Under the pieces are notes generated by a model. The model ran no database searches. It saw only the letters and a program-made list of their open reading frames with translations, and was not told where the DNA came from. Shown piece by piece: positions 15,212-23,923 of a stretch of 43,041 nt of DNA (position 1 is its first letter; the number at the start of each line of letters is the position of its first letter). Source of the DNA: Clostridia bacterium. GTDB taxonomy: Bacteria; Bacillota; Clostridia; Oscillospirales; QAMX01. The stretch is from the NCBI GenBank assembly GCA_017441705.1, contig JAFRWU010000044.1:1-43041 (forward strand), in the 5' to 3' direction. The position numbers were made by a program, and so were the translations under genes.

Positions 15212-16488
15212 ACGACGTCGTCAATATCGTTTATATCGTTCTGATCGTTCTTTCGATCCTCTGCTCCGCATTCTTCTCCGGCAGCGAGATCGCCTTTGCC
15301 TCCGCCAACAAATTCCGCCTGAAGAAAGCGGCCGAATCCGGGAGCCGACGCGCCCGGACCGCCGATTACGTGGCCGAGCATTTCTCGCTCTCCCTTTCCA
15401 CCATTCTGGTGGGCAACAATCTTGTCAACATCATCGCCACCTCCGCCGCGACCCTTTTGACCCTGCACTGGCTCCTTCCCTCCAGGGATATCTGGGTCAC
15501 CGCGGTCATGACGCTTCTGATCCTGATTTTCGGCGAGATCATTCCCAAAACCCTTTCGAACGAATACGCCGACGGATTTGCCCTTTTCTTCGCGCGTCCC
15601 CTTCGCTTCTGCATGATCCTCTTCTACCCCGTCGTCCGCGTCGTCACGTGGATGATCGACGGTCTCTCCCATATTTGGAAGCCGAAGGAAGAGCCGAATA
15701 TGACGCAGGACGAGCTATACACCGCGCTGGAGGAAATCGAAGAGGAAGGCGTCTTCACGGAAAGTGAAAGCGAACTGATCAAATCCGCCATTGAATTCAC
15801 CGATATCACGGCGCACGAGATCCTGATCCCCCGCGTGGACGTTGTGGCCTTCGACATTGAGGACGGTCTTGACGCCCTTCTGGAAAGCGAAGACCTTCTG
15901 CACTTCACCCGCTTCCCGGTATACCGGGAGACCATCGACAACATCATCGGCATCCTTTCCGTCAAGCGTCTGATGAAGGAGCTTGTGGAAAAAGGCCGTG
16001 AAAACATCGATCTGGAATCTCTTCTTTACGAACCGGTTTTCGTACACAAAACCATGGCGATCTCCGCCATCATCAAAAAATTCCGCCGCGCCCACGCCCA
16101 GATGGCGGTCGTTGTGGACGAATACGGCGGCACCATGGGCATCCTGACCATGGAGGACATCGTGGAGGAAATCGTCGGCGAGATCTACGACGAAAGCGAC
16201 CGTTCCACCGAAGAAGAAGCCGTCAAGCGCGCCGCAGATATCTTTGAAGTCGACGGCAGCATGAACGTGTACGATATGTTCGAGCTGGTCGGCTTCGATC
16301 CCGGCGACGATTTCGAAAGCGAATACAACACCGCCGGCGGCTGGGCGACCGAACGTCTTGACCGCTTTCCCGAACCCGGCGATACCTTTACCTACGAGAA
16401 TCTGCAGGTGGAGGTGCTGGAGGCTCAGTCCTTCCGGGTCGACAAGCTCCTGGTAACGGTGATCCCCGCTCCGGAAGACGAGGATTGA
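15208..16488 (+). CDS. CNNM/CBS/CorC-domain membrane protein, full length
   Basis: 426 residues with all three parts. These are the CNNM transmembrane domain (1-165, with FSGSEIAFASANKFRL and FGEIIPKTLSNEYAD), the CBS pair (about 200-330, HFTRFPVY and GILTMEDIVEEIVGEI) and the C-terminal CorC_HlyC domain (about 345-426). It is probably a Mg2+/cation efflux or homeostasis protein in the cytoplasmic membrane. The start overlaps the stop of the shorter paralogue by 4 bp, so the two are made together in fixed ratio and could form a heterodimer, since known CNNM proteins dimerise. Confidence 0.9.
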   Translation: MNDVVNIVYIVLIVLSILCSAFFSGSEIAFASANKFRLKKAAESGSRRARTADYVAEHFSLSLSTILVGNNLVNIIATSAATLLTLHWLLPSRDIWVTAVMTLLILIFGEIIPKTLSNEYADGFALFFARPLRFCMILFYPVVRVVTWMIDGLSHIWKPKEEPNMTQDELYTALEEIEEEGVFTESESELIKSAIEFTDITAHEILIPRVDVVAFDIEDGLDALLESEDLLHFTRFPVYRETIDNIIGILSVKRLMKELVEKGRENIDLESLLYEPVFVHKTMAISAIIKKFRRAHAQMAVVVDEYGGTMGILTMEDIVEEIVGEIYDESDRSTEEEAVKRAADIFEVDGSMNVYDMFELVGFDPGDDFESEYNTAGGWATERLDRFPEPGDTFTYENLQVEVLEAQSFRVDKLLVTVIPAPEDED

Positions 16489-16513
16489 CCGCAGCCGTTT
16501 CCCCGAACCGACG

Positions 16514-16545
16514 TACCCTGCGGATCCTTTCCGGTCCGCAGGGTA
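16514..16545 (+). other. Long perfect hairpin without U-run
   Basis: TACCCTGCGGA at 16514-16524 pairs perfectly with 16535-16545 across a 10-nt loop, 25 bp after the CNNM/CorC gene. It is followed by A-rich rather than T-rich sequence, so it is not a typical terminator. It may protect the message end or slow transcription before the next gene at 16621. Confidence 0.5.
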
Positions 16546-16620
16546 TCCGTAAAAGCCAAGCGTTTTCCCCTGCCGCATTCATGACTGCCCGGTTTTCCGG
16601 GAGATCGAAGGTATCATATC

Positions 16621-17247
16621 ATGGTCGTTCCCAAGCTTCCCCCCAACTATACGGTGCGCCGGAGTCTGAATCTGCGCAAGGGCAAGCTCTATGCGCCGCT
16701 CTCCGCGCTTCTGAACGTAATCCTGTTCCTTGCCGCGATCCTCGTTCTGCACCGTTTCGTGCCCTTTATCACGCTGTTTGACCGGGAGAACGGCGCTTTC
16801 GTGCTGACAGTGCCGCGCCTTCTCCTCAATTGCATGTGGATCCTGGTGGGTCTTCTGCTTTACGCCATTCTGTATCTCGCCCTGAAAGGCGCCGTCCTCG
16901 GCTTTTTCGGTGACGCGCGGCCGAAGTTCGGCATAAAGGGATTCTATACCTACGTCAGCAGCAGCGCGTATTTTTCCCGCAAGTTTTACGTGCTGGTTTA
17001 TCTGCTTCCCGATCTCATCATGGCCGCACTTCTTCTCGGGCTCGCTTTTGTTCTGCCCAAAAGCCTTTTCTGGCTGGCGGCTACCATCGGCGCTTTTCAT
17101 ATCTCCCGGCTCGGCACCTCTCTTCTTCTGACGATCCTGGTGCTCTGCCAGCCGAAAAGCGCCTTCTTCCGCAACAACGGTACCCTGACGGTGGTCTACA
17201 CGCCGCAGGAGGGAACCGAAGGCGAGCGGCAGAAGCCGGCCCGCTGA
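16621..17247 (+). CDS. DUF3267-like membrane protein without its metal motif
   Basis: 208 residues with four to five membrane segments (about 27-45, 62-90, 115-140, 142-160). The C-terminal half, from GIKGFYTYVSSSAYFSRKF through CQPKSAFFRNNG to VVYTP, follows the layout of DUF3267 proteins, which are putative membrane zincin peptidases. In those proteins an HExxH-type motif lies in the second helix. Here the corresponding stretch reads LALKGAVLGFF, with no His/Glu ligands. So it is probably a non-catalytic relative. Start behind GAAGG at 9 nt. Function unknown; the DUF3267 link is inferred from remembered family layout. Confidence 0.55.
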   Translation: MVVPKLPPNYTVRRSLNLRKGKLYAPLSALLNVILFLAAILVLHRFVPFITLFDRENGAFVLTVPRLLLNCMWILVGLLLYAILYLALKGAVLGFFGDARPKFGIKGFYTYVSSSAYFSRKFYVLVYLLPDLIMAALLLGLAFVLPKSLFWLAATIGAFHISRLGTSLLLTILVLCQPKSAFFRNNGTLTVVYTPQEGTEGERQKPAR

Positions 17248-17258
17248 TCCTGAACGTC

Positions 17259-17297
17259 AAACCGCCGGGCGTACCGTTTGGTACGCCCGGCGGTTTT
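17259..17297 (+). terminator. Bidirectional intrinsic terminator between converging genes
   Basis: A 17-bp stem (17259-17275 with 17280-17296) with a GTTT loop and A-run/T-run flanks serves the rightward DUF3267-like gene and the leftward beta-helix gene ending at 17378. Confidence 0.92.
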
Positions 17298-17377
17298 ATT
17301 CTTTTCATCCTCCCGTGCCGGCGCGGTCTTTTGCAGTCCTCCGGATCCGTTCCCGGACATGCGGGACGAGCGTCCGG

Positions 17378-18895
17378 TCATTCCCTGCTCCCGGCGGCGA
17401 AACAGGAAACGGCTTCCCGGTCGCCGACCGTACCGGCGATCTCCCGGTCCGAGCTTTCTAAATATGCCAGAACGGGCGGATCCCCGGCTTCGCAGGAGCC
17501 GAACTGTCCGAGGGGCAGTCCCAGGACCTGGATATACGTATTTCCGTTCAGGACGGGATAATCCTTCCCGCTTTTGCAGCAGAGGTGGAGAAGACGGTAC
17601 CGCGCGCGGTCAAAGACGTTCCCGCGGATCGAATAACGGCAGGCGGGGTTTTCGAAGTTCCAGCTTTTGACGTGGGCCGGCGTCCAGAAATTGTGCCGCT
17701 GCTGCCCCCATCCGTACCCGGAATAGCGCAGGAAGTTGTTTTCGATCGTCAGTCCGTCCATCCGGCTCCCGGTACCTTCCGTGCCCGAAAGAAAATACTC
17801 GATGGAATAAACGCAGCGTTCGATCAGGTTCCCGGCGTAACGGACGTCTTTCATCACGCAGGTCTCGCCGTTCTGCACGGTGTACTGATGCGTCAAGCCG
17901 GCATCGTAAACCTGATAGACGTAGTTGTTCTCACACAGGTAGTCCTCGCAGCCTCCGTAGATCTCGACGCCGTTTCCGTACCGTGTGACCGTTCCCCGCT
18001 TGCCCTCCGGATAATTGGGATCGGTCCCGAGGTAATGCTGCACGGTGCCTCCGATCCATCCGATCTCGCAGTTGGTGACGTGGAGACCGCGGACGTTTCT
18101 CCCTCCGGCGCTGATCGCGTGCGCTCCGCCGTAGCGGAGGCACAGGTTGTCGATATGAACGTCCGGCGCCTCGCCCGACCGGATCAGATGACGGCCGGGC
18201 AGCGCTTCGATGGACTCGAAAACGGATCCCGGATTGCCCCGGTCGCTCCGCAGATAGAGATCGCCGCGGTTTTCGGCGCGCATGTCCGGCACGGGCCGGC
18301 TTTCCCCATGGGACGGCGCCGTCGTCCAGAGCGCCCTGCAGTCACAGAAGAGATCCAGATCCTCCGTCATTTCCTCCCGCATCAGAAAAGGAACGTCAGG
18401 ACGATCCCGGCAGACGAATCTGCCGTCGATCCAGGAGGGGATCAGCTTTCGGGAATGTCTTTCTCCGTCGTTGAAAACCAGCGTTCCGCAGTCAGGGATC
18501 CTGTCTCTGAGACGATAGATACGCCGTTCACCGTCCCAAAGCTCCCAAAGCGCCGGATCCGCAAGGTTTCTTTCCCAGCCGTAGATCCGCGGCTTTTCCC
18601 CCTCTCCGAACGCCGCGTAGGTGACGCCCGGACGGCATACGACCTGTCCGCGGAAGACGTCTCCGCGGCGGAACCGGACGGCGTCCCCCGGCATCAGCGC
18701 CGCGCCCGTCACCCGGGCGAGGCTTTTCCACGGCTTTGCCGGGCTTGTCCCGTCGTTTCCGTCGTTTCCGTCGGAAGAAACGTAATACGCCGTTCCGGTC
18801 CATTCGGCCCGGTCCTCCGCCCGGCGGATCCGTTCCTTCCATTCTTCCGCTTTCCGGTCCAGTTCTTTCAGAAAAGCATCGTCGGCGATCTTCAT
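17378..18895 (-). CDS. Right-handed beta-helix carbohydrate-active protein (lyase/GH-like)
   Basis: 505 residues from ATG 18895, which follows a GGGGGAG site. After a charged N-terminal helix it opens with YYVSSDGNDGNDGTSPAKPW (about 37-56), the entry motif of parallel beta-helix polysaccharide lyases and DUF1565-type proteins. Repeated helix rungs (N-C-x-I, N-N-x-V/F) follow from about 250 to 450. No signal peptide is visible, so it appears cytoplasmic. It is the last gene of the leftward unit with the GH28-like and epimerase genes. Catalytic residues cannot be assigned; it could be a lyase or a hydrolase acting on pectic or related oligosaccharides. Confidence 0.6.
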   Translation of the reverse strand: MKIADDAFLKELDRKAEEWKERIRRAEDRAEWTGTAYYVSSDGNDGNDGTSPAKPWKSLARVTGAALMPGDAVRFRRGDVFRGQVVCRPGVTYAAFGEGEKPRIYGWERNLADPALWELWDGERRIYRLRDRIPDCGTLVFNDGERHSRKLIPSWIDGRFVCRDRPDVPFLMREEMTEDLDLFCDCRALWTTAPSHGESRPVPDMRAENRGDLYLRSDRGNPGSVFESIEALPGRHLIRSGEAPDVHIDNLCLRYGGAHAISAGGRNVRGLHVTNCEIGWIGGTVQHYLGTDPNYPEGKRGTVTRYGNGVEIYGGCEDYLCENNYVYQVYDAGLTHQYTVQNGETCVMKDVRYAGNLIERCVYSIEYFLSGTEGTGSRMDGLTIENNFLRYSGYGWGQQRHNFWTPAHVKSWNFENPACRYSIRGNVFDRARYRLLHLCCKSGKDYPVLNGNTYIQVLGLPLGQFGSCEAGDPPVLAYLESSDREIAGTVGDREAVSCFAAGSRE

Positions 18896-18961
18896 CCGTC
18901 TCTCCCCCGTTTCCCGTTCGTTATATCTTGGCATTCCGCCGAAAACCCGGCGTGTGCCGGA

Positions 18962-20233
18962 TCAGAAGGCGCATCCGACCTGCCGGAGATCCGTGTGTTC
19001 CGCGTCCAGGATCCTTTCCCACTGTGCGGCGGCCTCCGGCTCCATCCGGACCCGGACGCGCTCGAGATACAGGTCCTCTACGCCGTCGAAACGCAGGACA
19101 GAGGTCCCCCGGATCTTTTCGTCGCTCTCCCGGTACTCCGGATCGTACCGGACCAGGATCTCGACGTCCCGGAGGCTGAAGTCCCGGAAACTGCCTTTCA
19201 CGCCGGTCCGGAAACCGCTCCCGGCCACGGCGTCGCAGCGGATATTCTCCAAAGACACGCCCTCGACTTTCACGCCGCTCCCGGAATCGCCTCCGAAGGG
19301 CCTTTTGATGCCAGTCCCCGCGATGTGGTTGAAACTGATGTCTGAAAGCGGCGTCCGGGAGACGCTGCTCCATTCGACGCAGAGATCGATGAGCCGGTGT
19401 CCGCGGTGCGCCGTGATGTTCGACACCCTCAGGTGCCGGATCTCGCTGCGTCCGACGCCGATCCGGAAAACGTCCGAGCAGGAAGCGAGCACGCAGTTCG
19501 TGATCGTCACGTATTCGCAGGGTTTTCCGCTGTCCGAAAGACGATACGCCGATCCGCGCACGGCGATGGCGTCGTCCCCGGTATCTATGTCGCAGTCCGA
19601 GACCGTCACGTACGAACAGCAGTCGATGTCGATGCCGTCGCTGTTCGCCATCATCGGCCGGTTCCGGATCGTCAGTCCCCGGACGTGCACATGGTCGCAC
19701 CCGTGCAGGAAGAGCCCCCAGGACGGCGTGTCACGCAGCGTGAAGCCCTCCGCTCTCACATCCCGGCACTCGACGAAGGCGATGCACTGGCCCGGCCTTT
19801 TCGCCCGGAGGAACCCGCAGAACCAGCAGTATTTCCCGGCGATCTCCGGGACAGCGTCCCGTTCGGTCACGAAGGCTCCTGCGTTCCCGTCGATCGTGCC
19901 GGTCCCGCAGACCGCGACGTCTTCGCATTCATGGGCGACGATGAAGTGCCCTCCCGTCCACTCTTCGGCTGCGCAGCCTGTGTTCTGGGGGTAGGCGCCG
20001 TCGCCGTTGTAGTCTGCGAGATCCCCGCTGGCCCTGAAAACGGCCCCGTGTTCGAGATAGAGCTCGACGTGGCTCTTCAGCCAGACCGTTCCGCTGACGA
20101 ACACGCCTCCGGCCGGGATCACGACCCTGCCGCCGCCGTTCCGGGCGCACTCTTCGACCGCGCGGTTGACGGCACGGGTGTTGACGGTCACGCCGTCCGG
20201 GACCGCTCCGAAATCGGTAATATCGTACGTCAT
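18962..20233 (-). CDS. GH28-family polygalacturonase-like glycosidase
   Basis: 423 residues from ATG 20233 with a GGAGGAG site 7 nt upstream; the open frame continues upstream without a better start. It begins with the classical ITDFGAVPDG beta-helix entry. GH28 motifs are NSDGID (197-202, Asp199/Asp202) and GDDAIAV (219-225, Asp220/Asp221). The GHG motif is replaced by SCSDVFRIG (251-259), seen in non-canonical GH28 branches. It should hydrolyse galacturonic-acid-type or related linkages, possibly at chain ends. No signal peptide, so it acts on imported oligosaccharides. It lies 26 bp after the epimerase gene and 66 bp before the second beta-helix gene. Confidence 0.82.
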   Translation of the reverse strand: MTYDITDFGAVPDGVTVNTRAVNRAVEECARNGGGRVVIPAGGVFVSGTVWLKSHVELYLEHGAVFRASGDLADYNGDGAYPQNTGCAAEEWTGGHFIVAHECEDVAVCGTGTIDGNAGAFVTERDAVPEIAGKYCWFCGFLRAKRPGQCIAFVECRDVRAEGFTLRDTPSWGLFLHGCDHVHVRGLTIRNRPMMANSDGIDIDCCSYVTVSDCDIDTGDDAIAVRGSAYRLSDSGKPCEYVTITNCVLASCSDVFRIGVGRSEIRHLRVSNITAHRGHRLIDLCVEWSSVSRTPLSDISFNHIAGTGIKRPFGGDSGSGVKVEGVSLENIRCDAVAGSGFRTGVKGSFRDFSLRDVEILVRYDPEYRESDEKIRGTSVLRFDGVEDLYLERVRVRMEPEAAAQWERILDAEHTDLRQVGCAF

Positions 20234-20259
20234 TTTCTCACTCCTCCAGCCGGCTTCGT

Positions 20260-21456
20260 TCAGGATAACGCGTTTATCCGCTCGATCAGTTCGAGACACA
20301 TCCGGACGTTGTGATAGGGACAGATCCACATGTCGGCGCGGTTGACGGGACGAGGCGAGAGATCGTCGTAGATCCTCGGGATGTATCCGCCCTTTTCGTG
20401 ATCCCAGAACACCTCCCGAATGCCGTCGAGAACGCGTTCCGCGGCAGCGAGATACTCTTCTTTCCCGGAAAGCGTCCAGGCGTTGAAGGCGGCCACGACG
20501 GTCTCGTTCTGCTCCCACCAGGAATAGTTCGGCCGCATTTCACCGGTACGGGGATCGTATTCGGTGCGAAGGAATCCTTTTTCCGACATGCCTTCGGCAA
20601 GAGAAGCCTCCGTCATGGCGACCGCCAGTTCCTTCGCCTCCCGGATCGGTCCGGGATCACCGAGCACCTCGGCGGCTTCCAGTAGGAGCCACGAGCCTTC
20701 TATGTCATGCCCGTAGGAGGCGCGTCTGTCGGTGGGATGCCACGCGCGGTCGAAATACTGGAAGAAGTGCATGGTCCCGCGGTCCAGGATCGTGTCCGCG
20801 AAGAGGCGGAAGAGCGAGCGGAGGCGCTCCCGCGCCGCCGGATCCTCCGGTTCCAGGCGCGAAAAAGACGTCACGGCCTCGATCGCGTGCAGCGACGTGT
20901 TCATCGTCTTGACCTGGGACGGATCCTCGGCGCAGCCGAGCCTGCTCTCCCTGTCCCATGCCCCGTCGGGCGTCAGGACTTCGTAATACCCGCCGTATTC
21001 CGGATCCCTCGCCTTATCCTCCAGAAACGCGAACTGCCTTTCGGCCGCCGCCTTCGCCTCCGCGCTTCCCAGATCCCGCGCCGCCGCCGCAAGGCCGTAC
21101 AGCGCGAAGCAGTTGGCGTACGTCATCTTATCCGGCTGGGTCGGCACCCCTTCCGGGGAGATCTCCCGCCAGTATCCGCCCCGCGGATCGGCGAACGCCT
21201 TCCGGAAGTACCGTTCGTAATCCCCCGCCGCCGTGCGGTATTTTTCGTCTTTCAGGACCCTCGACGCCTCGGAAAGGGTCCACAGGATCCGGGCGCCGAG
21301 GATCAGCCCCCGGTTCGCCTCGGGATGCGGGACGTTGTTCTCGTCCACGGCTCCGTGGAATCCTCCCGGGAAGACGTCGTAAGTCAGCCACCAGGAAAGG
21401 ATCCTGCCTGCCAGATCCCGGGCCTTCCTCTCCATCCTGCTGCAGGTCTCGTTCAT
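20260..21456 (-). CDS. AGE-family epimerase, cellobiose 2-epimerase-like
   Basis: 398 residues from ATG 21456, 8 nt after AGGAGG. An (alpha/alpha)6-barrel enzyme of the N-acylglucosamine 2-epimerase superfamily. The motifs are closest to cellobiose 2-epimerases: MNTSLHAIEA (His190), GHDIEGSWLLLEA (His250), NYSWWEQNE and CPYHNVRMCLE (His382). Such enzymes invert C2 of the reducing-end sugar of disaccharides. In this locus, with a GH28-like and a beta-helix enzyme, the substrate may be a pectic disaccharide rather than cellobiose (inference). First gene of the leftward unit, with its own divergent promoter. Confidence 0.85.
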   Translation of the reverse strand: MNETCSRMERKARDLAGRILSWWLTYDVFPGGFHGAVDENNVPHPEANRGLILGARILWTLSEASRVLKDEKYRTAAGDYERYFRKAFADPRGGYWREISPEGVPTQPDKMTYANCFALYGLAAAARDLGSAEAKAAAERQFAFLEDKARDPEYGGYYEVLTPDGAWDRESRLGCAEDPSQVKTMNTSLHAIEAVTSFSRLEPEDPAARERLRSLFRLFADTILDRGTMHFFQYFDRAWHPTDRRASYGHDIEGSWLLLEAAEVLGDPGPIREAKELAVAMTEASLAEGMSEKGFLRTEYDPRTGEMRPNYSWWEQNETVVAAFNAWTLSGKEEYLAAAERVLDGIREVFWDHEKGGYIPRIYDDLSPRPVNRADMWICPYHNVRMCLELIERINALS

Positions 21457-21477
21457 AGCCCTCGCCTCCTTTTTTTC

Positions 21478-21506
21478 AGTATAGCAAAACGCCGTGCATT
21501 TGGAAA
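21478..21506 (-). promoter_or_regulatory. Promoter of the epimerase-GH28-beta-helix operon
   Basis: On the minus strand TTTCCA (21506-21501) and TATACT (21483-21478) are 17 bp apart. The start codon of the epimerase lies about 20 bp downstream, giving a very short leader. Confidence 0.55.
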
Positions 21507-21523
21507 GCCTTTTTTTCAAAGGC
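21507..21523. promoter_or_regulatory. Palindrome between divergent promoters (possible operator)
   Basis: GCCTTT (21507-21512) and AAAGGC (21518-21523) form a perfect 6-bp inverted repeat around a 5-nt spacer. It sits directly against the leftward -35 box and 17 bp upstream of the rightward -35 box. The position suits a single regulator controlling both carbohydrate operons. Confidence 0.35.
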
Positions 21524-21540
21524 AATCTCCTTTCGCAAGA

Positions 21541-21569
21541 TTGATTTTTCCCCCGGTTTCCTGTATACT
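21541..21569 (+). promoter_or_regulatory. Promoter of the DraG-FMN-GH140 operon
   Basis: TTGATT (21541-21546), 17-bp spacer, TATACT (21564-21569), 33 bp before the ATG at 21603. Confidence 0.75.
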
Positions 21570-21602
21570 GGGATCAGGACTATACGAAGGGAGTATCGGT
21601 TT

Positions 21603-22964
21603 ATGACGATCCGCGATTTTCAGGATCTTTCCTTTGCCCATTCCTGGGAGCTTTACGGGGAAAATATCCTGACGGAACTGGAACAGACTCTGGAGGAAGG
21701 GCGCGACGTCGAAACGTACCGCGCCGAGGCGGAGCGCATCGCCCGTCTTCCCCGCGGCCGTGAAAAAGAGGAGGCTGCCGACCTTCTGTTTGAAAAGCTG
21801 TACGCCGCGCCGATGCGCAGGAATTTCCCCTACGTCGAGCCTTCCGATCTTGCTTCGATCCGGAAAGAGCGTCCCGAAGACCGTCCCGCTTACGCCAAAC
21901 CCGCCGTGGACGACGCCCTCCGGGACAAGCTCACCGGCGCGTGGCTCGGCCGGGTGTGCGGATGCCTGCTCGGCAAGCCGGTCGAGGGGATGAAGCAGGC
22001 GGAGATCCTCCGCATCGCGCGGGACGAAGGGAACTACCCCATCCGCGACTACTTCGGCGGCAGGCCCGACGCCCTCCGCGCCGCGGGGCACAGTGAAAAG
22101 ACGCTGGAACGCCTCGCCTCCTGTTACCGCCGTGGCTTTATGCCGCCGGACGACGATACCAACTATACGGTCCTCGACGCCGTCAAGGTGATCGGCGAGT
22201 ACGGCCGCGATTTCACGCCCGACGACATGGCACGGGTCTGGCTCTCTTCCCAGCCGGTCACCGCCTACTGCACCGCCGAGCGCGTGGCCGTGATGAACTT
22301 CGTCACAAGCGTCAAGCCTCCCCTCTCCGCCGTCTACAAAAACCCCTTCCGCGAATGGATCGGCGCGCAGATCCGCGGCGATTATTTTGGCTACATCAAC
22401 CCCGGCGATCCGGAAGCTGCCGCTGATATGGCCTTCCGCGACGCCTCGATCTCCCACGTCAAGAACGGGATCTACGGAGAGATGCTTTTCTCGGCTGCCA
22501 TCGCCGCGGCCGCGGTGGAATCCGATCCCGGGAAGATCCTGCGCGCGGGTCTCGGCGAGATCCCGAAAGCCTCGCGCCTGGCCGAAGACGTGGAGACCGT
22601 GATCTCCTGGTTCCGTGACGGCGTGACGGCGGAGGACGCTATGAAGAGGATCCGCACCCGCTGGGACGAATCCAACCCCCATCACTGGTGCCACACGAAT
22701 TCCAACGCCATGATCGTGGCCGCCGCCCTGCTCTACGGCGGCATGGATTACGGGAAGAGCATCGCCATGGCGGTGGAAACCGGATTCGACACCGACTGCA
22801 ACGGTGCCACCGTCGGTTCGATCATCGGCATGGCGAAAGGCGCAGACGCCGTCGGCGATGTCTGGACCTCCGCCATCCGCGACACCGTCGACACCACCAT
22901 CATCGGCTGCGGCATGTTCCGCATCCAGGAGCTCGTAGACCTCACCATGAAGCACGCCGGCTGA
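21603..22964 (+). CDS. ADP-ribosylglycohydrolase (DraG) superfamily protein
   Basis: 453 residues. An extra N-terminal region (about 1-105) precedes the all-helical DraG core. Core motifs are GAWLGRVCGCLLGKPVEG (112-129), the metal ligands in DDDTNYT (183-189) and the second metal site GFDTDCNGATVGS (394-406). Family members cleave ADP-ribose-protein bonds, but many relatives act on small N- or O-glycosides. First gene of the rightward unit, 28 bp before an FMN enzyme and upstream of a GH140 glycosidase. That setting favours a sugar- or glycoside-related substrate over a protein one (inference). Confidence 0.8.
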   Translation: MTIRDFQDLSFAHSWELYGENILTELEQTLEEGRDVETYRAEAERIARLPRGREKEEAADLLFEKLYAAPMRRNFPYVEPSDLASIRKERPEDRPAYAKPAVDDALRDKLTGAWLGRVCGCLLGKPVEGMKQAEILRIARDEGNYPIRDYFGGRPDALRAAGHSEKTLERLASCYRRGFMPPDDDTNYTVLDAVKVIGEYGRDFTPDDMARVWLSSQPVTAYCTAERVAVMNFVTSVKPPLSAVYKNPFREWIGAQIRGDYFGYINPGDPEAAADMAFRDASISHVKNGIYGEMLFSAAIAAAAVESDPGKILRAGLGEIPKASRLAEDVETVISWFRDGVTAEDAMKRIRTRWDESNPHHWCHTNSNAMIVAAALLYGGMDYGKSIAMAVETGFDTDCNGATVGSIIGMAKGADAVGDVWTSAIRDTVDTTIIGCGMFRIQELVDLTMKHAG

Positions 22965-22992
22965 CCCGGCAGAACGGAGAAAGGACTTCCAC

Positions 22993-23904
22993 GTGAAAGA
23001 ATTCAATCCTGCAGACGCAAACCTGCTCGCCCGTCTCGCCTTTGACGAGATCCAGATCGAGGAACGGCTGATTTCCTCCGGGATCCCGACGCTCGCGATC
23101 TCTCTTTACGGCAAGACCTTTGAAACGCCGATCATGACGCCCGCCTTTTCCCATCTCCCGGTTTACGGCGAGGGAAGAAAAAACGGCCTCGTCGAATACG
23201 CCGAAGCCGCCAAGGCTCTCGGCGCGGTGAACTGGATCGGCATGTGCGAAAACGACGCGTATGAGGAGGTCGCCGCCGTCGGCGCCGAAACCGTCCGCAT
23301 CATCAAGCCTTACGCCGACCTGGACAAGATCCGGGATCAGATCCGCTTTGCCGAGGAACACGGCGCTCTCGCCGTGGGGATCGATATCGATCACAGCTTT
23401 TCCTCTGCAGGGAAAGCCGATCTCGTGGTCGGCGAGACCATGACCTGCCTCTCGGCGGAACAGATCGCGGACTTCGTCTCTTCCACCCGCCTGCCCTTTA
23501 TCCTGAAGGGCGTGCTGTCCTCACGCGACGCGAGGCTTGCGCTCGACGCGGGCTGCCGCGGCATCGTCGTCAGTCACCACCACGGCAGGCTCCCCTACGC
23601 CGTCGCGCCCGTCACGGTGCTCCCTTCGATCAAGAAAGAGGTCGGAGACGGCCTGAAGATCTTCGTCGACTGTTCGGTCGACCGCGGCGCGGACGCCTTC
23701 AAGGCGCTGGCGCTCGGCGCCGACGCGGTGTCGGTGGGAAGAGCCATGTGGCCCGCCCTCCAGGAGGGCGGCGTCCGGGGCCTCTGCGATTTCATCGAAA
23801 GGATGAACGACGAGCTCCGCATGTGCCTCGCCTTCACCGCCTGCCGGAAGCCCTCCGACGCCGAGCCCTCCATGCTCTGGAAAAACGGCCTTCCGATGGG
23901 CTGA
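22993..23904 (+). CDS. FMN-dependent alpha-hydroxy-acid oxidase/dehydrogenase family protein
   Basis: 303 residues starting with GTG 22993, 7 nt after an AAAGGA site. A TIM barrel of the LldD/glycolate oxidase family. FMN and active-site elements are ILKGV (Lys172), VVSHHHGR (194-199 region, catalytic His196 in the position of the usual NHGGR) and FVDCSVDRGADAFKALALGADAVSVGR (about 224-250). It is shorter than lactate oxidases by about 50 residues at the N-terminus. It should oxidise a 2-hydroxy acid, perhaps one from sugar-acid breakdown. It is placed between the DraG-family and GH140 genes in one operon (gaps of 28 and 19 bp). Confidence 0.75.
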   Translation: MKEFNPADANLLARLAFDEIQIEERLISSGIPTLAISLYGKTFETPIMTPAFSHLPVYGEGRKNGLVEYAEAAKALGAVNWIGMCENDAYEEVAAVGAETVRIIKPYADLDKIRDQIRFAEEHGALAVGIDIDHSFSSAGKADLVVGETMTCLSAEQIADFVSSTRLPFILKGVLSSRDARLALDAGCRGIVVSHHHGRLPYAVAPVTVLPSIKKEVGDGLKIFVDCSVDRGADAFKALALGADAVSVGRAMWPALQEGGVRGLCDFIERMNDELRMCLAFTACRKPSDAEPSMLWKNGLPMG

Positions 23905-23923
23905 ATCCCTCCGGAGGTGCAGA

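Noticed and set aside
16514-16545. Strong hairpin considered as the terminator of the CNNM operon
   Set aside because: It is followed by A-rich, not T-rich, sequence on the plus strand, so it is listed only as a hairpin.
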